From the NCBI RefSeq assembly GCF_020531945.1, contig NZ_JAJATZ010000001.1, positions 558,001-622,000 on the forward strand: 64,000 nt of DNA, read 5' to 3'. The stretch's first letter is position 1. Each line of letters begins with the position of its first letter. The position numbers and the translations under genes are program-made. This document shows positions 61,255 through 64,000 of the stretch, piece after piece. Source of the stretch: Loktanella gaetbuli (lineage in GTDB: Bacteria > Pseudomonadota > Alphaproteobacteria > Rhodobacterales > Rhodobacteraceae). The notes below the pieces were generated by a model. The model saw only the letters and a program-made list of their open reading frames with translations, did not search any database and was not told where the DNA came from.

Positions 61255-61760
61255 GCATGGACGCAGGCACCATCGCCACCTTCGACCCGTCATCGGACCC
61301 CGACAGCTTTCGCGGTGCGCTGGGGACATTCGTCACCGGCGTGACCGTCATCACGACCGACAGCCCCGAGGGGCCGGTCGCCATCGTCGCCAACAGCTTT
61401 GCCAGTGTCTCGCTCGATCCGCCACTCGTGCTGTGGTCCCCCGCAAAGGCCAGCAAACGGTTCGAACATTTCTCAGGGTCGCGCCGCTTTGCGGTACATG
61501 TGCTCGCATCCGACCAACGCGACATCTGCGCCGCGATCATCGCGTCGAAAACCGCCATCTCCAAGGTGCCGACGCATAAATCGCATTGCGGGATGCCCAT
61601 CATCGAAGGCGCTCTGGCTACCTTTGAATGCAGCCTCGAGGCGACCCACGACGCGGGCGATCACGTCATCGTCGTCGGCCGGGTGACCAAGGCCCATCAC
61701 GGCGGCGGCGAACCGCTGGTGTTTCACGCAGGCAAATACGGGGCATTCCAGGGCGACTGA
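61251..61760 (+). CDS. Flavin reductase of a two-component monooxygenase
   Basis: The 169-residue protein belongs to the flavin reductase-like (HpaC/SsuE-replacing) family: FRGALGTFVTGVTVITTDSPEGPVAIVANSFASVSLDPPLVLWSPAKAS, FAVHVLASDQRDIC, and the end HAGKYGAF. It supplies FMNH2 to the SsuD-like monooxygenase encoded two genes upstream. The ATG at 61251 overlaps the AKR stop. Its presence beside the oxygenase supports a functional two-component system. It is followed by a GC hairpin element before the TRAP genes. Confidence 0.9.
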   Translation: MSMDAGTIATFDPSSDPDSFRGALGTFVTGVTVITTDSPEGPVAIVANSFASVSLDPPLVLWSPAKASKRFEHFSGSRRFAVHVLASDQRDICAAIIASKTAISKVPTHKSHCGMPIIEGALATFECSLEATHDAGDHVIVVGRVTKAHHGGGEPLVFHAGKYGAFQGD

Positions 61761-61777
61761 CAGGCATCATCTTGCCC

Positions 61778-61819
61778 GAAATACTCCGGGGGGCGGCGTA
61801 GCCGGGGGGCAGCGCCCCC
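61778..61819. repeat. Copy 3 of the recurrent gene-end element
   Basis: GAAATACTCCGGGGGG (61778-61793) is followed by the hairpin GGGGGC-AGC-GCCCCC (61805-61819). It has the same order as copy 1 (AT box, then GC hairpin) and lies 18 bases after the flavin reductase stop. It may terminate or attenuate transcription into the TRAP genes, which begin at 61863 with their own GGGGAGGAG ribosome site. Confidence 0.5.
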
Positions 61820-61862
61820 GCCATCGCCCGTTACAGGGCACATAGACAGGGGAGGAGCCGGC

Positions 61863-62456
61863 ATGCCGGTCCTGTTGGGGGTCCTCTGGCCCCTCGAAAA
61901 ACTGAACACGACGCTGCTGGCCATCGGCCGGATTGCGGCCGTTATCGCACTCGCCATCATGGTGGCCCTGATCCTGGGTCAGGTGTTCTTTCGCTATGTG
62001 CTGAACGATGCCCCCAACTGGACCGAAGAGGCCGCCCGTTTCGGCATGTTGTGGATGACGGGTCTGATGGCGCCTGTCGCCTACCGCCGCGGCGGTTTCG
62101 TCAGTATCGACATGCTGGAACGCGCCCTGCCCCGCCTGATGGCGGCGCTGCTGTCGCTGGTGCTCTTGACGATCACCATGTGGGTGCTGCTGATCCTGTG
62201 GGAACGCGGATTGAACAACCATATCGACACGATGTCGGGCCGGGGCCGCCTGCCTGCGCTGCGGCTGCCGCTGGACATCTTTGGCGGTGACACCATCCGG
62301 TTTCGCAACTGGTGGATGTTCGCATCCCTCTGGGTCGGGATCAGTCTGCTGATCCTGGTGAATACCGAATTGATGCTGCGCCAGATCGTGACGCTGCTGG
62401 GCGGGGCCGACCGGTTGCGCCCGCTGCCGGGCACCGATGCGGTAGGGGCCGAATAA
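61863..62456 (+). CDS. TRAP transporter small permease (DctQ-type)
   Basis: A 197-residue membrane protein with four main hydrophobic segments. ALIMVALILGQVFFRYVLNDAPNWTEEAARFGMLWMTGLMAPVAYRRGGFVSIDML is the DctQ signature (RY....P.W.EE..R....W). The region after helix 3 has an inserted loop (NNHIDTMSGRGRLPALRLPLDIFGGDTIR), somewhat longer than usual. With the large permease it forms the membrane part of a sodium-coupled, binding-protein-dependent importer, usually for organic acids, sugar acids or sulfonates. The stop overlaps the ATG of the large permease (TAATG). Confidence 0.9.
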   Translation: MPVLLGVLWPLEKLNTTLLAIGRIAAVIALAIMVALILGQVFFRYVLNDAPNWTEEAARFGMLWMTGLMAPVAYRRGGFVSIDMLERALPRLMAALLSLVLLTITMWVLLILWERGLNNHIDTMSGRGRLPALRLPLDIFGGDTIRFRNWWMFASLWVGISLLILVNTELMLRQIVTLLGGADRLRPLPGTDAVGAE

Positions 62457-63934
62457 TGCTGCTGTGGTTCCTGCCCCTGTTTTTGCTGCTGATCCTGATC
62501 GGCCTGCCCATCGTGTTCGCCCTGATGGCCTCGCCCATCGCGCTGATCCTGCTGCAAGGCGACGAACGCAACGTGGTGGCGGGCCTCTACCGCAATTTCT
62601 ACAACGGCATGGACAGCTTTCCGTTGATGGCGCTGCCGTTCTTCATGCTGGCAGGCGAGATCATGAACCGCGGCGGCATCACCATGCGGCTGGTCGAATT
62701 TTCGCAGGCCCTCATCGGTCATTTCCGCGGCGGGCTGGCCCATGTGAACATCCTGTCGTCATTCCTGTTTGCAGGCATGTCAGGATCCGCCGTGGCGGAT
62801 GTCTCGGCGCTGGGGTCCACCCTGATCCCCGCGATGGAGAAAAACGGCTATACCCGCCGGTTTGCCGCCGCGATCACCGCCGCCAGTTCCGTCATCGGCC
62901 CAATCATTCCGCCCAGCGGGATCATGATCATCTACGCCTACGTCATGGGCGAGAGCGTCGCGGCCCTGTTTCTGGCCGGCATCGTGCCCGGCATTCTGGT
63001 CGGACTGGGGTTGATGCTGACCGTACGCCTGATGGCCGACCGCTATGACCTGCCCAAGGCCGAACGCATCGTCAGTCCCGGACAGACCATCAGCCGGACG
63101 GAATACTGGGTCAGTTTCACGCTATTGCGTCTGAACCTTGGCTATCTGCTGTTTGCACTGACAGGGCTGCTTTTTGACGCGCAGGGCTACGGTGGCTGGC
63201 TGCATTACGCGGTATCGGTTCTGGCGGTGCATTTCGGCCTGCTGCGCCTGCGTGAACGTGTCAGCCCCGATTTCCGCCTGATCTGCAAAAAGGCCGTGGC
63301 CCCGCTGCAAACCCCGATCATCATTCTGGGCGGTATCCTGCTGGGCGTGTTCACCCCGACCGAAGCCTCCGCCGTAGCCGTAGCATATGCGCTGATCGTC
63401 AGCTTTTTCGTGTTGCGCTCGATGACCCTGACCGATCTCTGGGCGGTGCTGTCGAAATCGGCACTGGGTACCGCGGCCGTGTTGTTGCTGGTGGGTGCCG
63501 CGGTCGCGTTCAAGACGGTGGTATCCCTGTCCTACGCGCCACAGATCATGTCGGATTTCATGCTGTCGCTGTCGTCCAATCCGTTGATCCTGCTGTTCTT
63601 GATCAACATCCTGCTGTTCGTCGTGGGCATGTTTCTGGACGCAGGCCCCGCGATCATCATCCTCGGCCCGATTCTGGGTCCGATCTTTGTCAGCCTCGGC
63701 GTCGATCCGATTCATTTCGCCATGATCATGAGCGTGAACCTCACCGTGGGCCTTGCCACGCCGCCCATGGGGCTGGTGCTGTTCGTCAGTTCGACCGTCT
63801 CGGGCGAAAGGGTGGAAACCATCGCCCGCGCGATCCTGCCGTTCCTCGCCGTCGAAATCCTTGTCATATTTCTGATCACATATATCCCCGAGATATCCAT
63901 GACGATTCCCCGCTTGACGGGGTTCGCCCAATAA
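62456..63934 (+). CDS. TRAP transporter large permease (DctM-type)
   Basis: A 492-residue protein with about 12 transmembrane helices. DctM blocks: PLFLLLILIGLPIVFALM, LPFFMLAGEIMNRGGIT, FAGMSGSAVADVSALGSTLIPAM, PIIPPSGIMIIYAYVM, GGILLGVFTPTEASAVAVAYAL and VNLTVGLATPPMGLVLFV. An insertion near residues 200-275 (TEYWVSFTLLRLNLGYLLFALTGLLFDAQG) adds hydrophobic segments and makes it longer than the usual about 430. Start ATG at 62456 overlaps dctQ. It forms the ion-coupled channel for the solute delivered by the binding protein encoded next. Confidence 0.92.
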   Translation: MLLWFLPLFLLLILIGLPIVFALMASPIALILLQGDERNVVAGLYRNFYNGMDSFPLMALPFFMLAGEIMNRGGITMRLVEFSQALIGHFRGGLAHVNILSSFLFAGMSGSAVADVSALGSTLIPAMEKNGYTRRFAAAITAASSVIGPIIPPSGIMIIYAYVMGESVAALFLAGIVPGILVGLGLMLTVRLMADRYDLPKAERIVSPGQTISRTEYWVSFTLLRLNLGYLLFALTGLLFDAQGYGGWLHYAVSVLAVHFGLLRLRERVSPDFRLICKKAVAPLQTPIIILGGILLGVFTPTEASAVAVAYALIVSFFVLRSMTLTDLWAVLSKSALGTAAVLLLVGAAVAFKTVVSLSYAPQIMSDFMLSLSSNPLILLFLINILLFVVGMFLDAGPAIIILGPILGPIFVSLGVDPIHFAMIMSVNLTVGLATPPMGLVLFVSSTVSGERVETIARAILPFLAVEILVIFLITYIPEISMTIPRLTGFAQ

Positions 63935-63970
63935 CAAGAGACTGACGTCACCAACCAAGGGAGAGAGACC

Positions 63971-64000
63971 ATGAAACATCTGCTGACCGGGGCCCTGGCC
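63971..64000 (+). CDS. TRAP transporter substrate-binding protein, signal-peptide start (truncated by window)
   Basis: Only ten codons are visible (MKHLLTGALA), the beginning of a signal peptide, preceded by a strong AAGGGAGAGAG site. The place after the small and large TRAP permeases, with a 36-base gap, makes a DctP-type periplasmic binding protein by far the most likely. Its ligand would decide the function of the whole cluster. Confidence 0.65.
   Translation, partial: MKHLLTGALA

Overview
The window looks like chromosomal DNA of a marine alphaproteobacterium of the Rhodobacterales (Roseobacter group). The basis is high GC content, very tight operons with ATGA/TAATG junctions, and the gene set: a leucine-degradation mcc/ivd operon, split glmU-glmS and pntA-pntB pairs, a TRAP transporter, a DUF3422 gene, a CreA gene, a PqiABC system with a split PqiA, and a type I secretion locus with a BapA-like adhesin. 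I see no rRNA, tRNA, CRISPR array, insertion sequence or prophage. No gene-free stretch exceeds about 230 bases.

Layout. 1-5.6 kb (minus): isovaleryl-CoA dehydrogenase, two small exported proteins, both methylcrotonyl-CoA carboxylase subunits and the start of a glutathione S-transferase, in one operon with a promoter and a palindromic operator in front. 5.6-8.8 kb: CreA, a WYL regulator divergent from RidA, an Imm63-like protein and a phosphoglycolate phosphatase. 9-16 kb (plus): GlmU and GlmS (UDP-GlcNAc supply), then MoaA, Kdo transferase WaaA and an LPS-core glycosyltransferase. 16.2-20.7 kb (minus): an M20 amidohydrolase, a DAO-type FAD oxidoreductase, ArgE and a small glycosyltransferase. 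20.9-28.1 kb (plus): a complete peptide-type ABC importer and a MATE exporter. 28.2-36 kb: DUF3422 protein, ornithine decarboxylase with a structured leader, RluE-like pseudouridine synthase, a lipoprotein, transhydrogenase PntAB and a small methyltransferase. 36-38.1 kb (plus): an SDR and kynureninase. 38.3-45.7 kb (minus): BapA-like adhesin, TolC-like lipoprotein, type I secretion ATPase and HlyD adaptor. 45.8-54.9 kb: BrkB-like protein, a P-loop kinase, an FAH-family hydrolase, PqiA1-PqiA2-PqiB-PqiC and a fucosyltransferase-like/TPR protein. 54.9-64 kb: GntR regulator, Gfo/Idh/MocA oxidoreductase and GH3 beta-glucosidase (minus), divergent from an SsuD-like monooxygenase, an aldo/keto reductase, a flavin reductase and a TRAP transporter (plus).

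The most interesting functional unit is the 54.9-64 kb region. SsuD-like monooxygenase, aldo/keto reductase and flavin reductase are exactly the three enzyme types of the sulfo-SMO route for oxidative desulfurisation of sulfoquinovose. Here they stand next to a TRAP transporter rather than the ABC importer of the described cluster, and share a regulatory region with a GntR gene, a Gfo-type NAD enzyme and a cytosolic GH3 glycosidase. That reading is inference.

The most interesting non-coding signals are: paired 22-bp perfect palindromes (22-6-22 architecture) at two separate loci; a 223-bp convergent gap with a 26-bp perfect palindrome and a long GNRA-capped hairpin that competes with an alternative stem; a recurrent AAAATATCC(C/T)GGGG plus GC-hairpin element at three gene ends; and the leader of ornithine decarboxylase.
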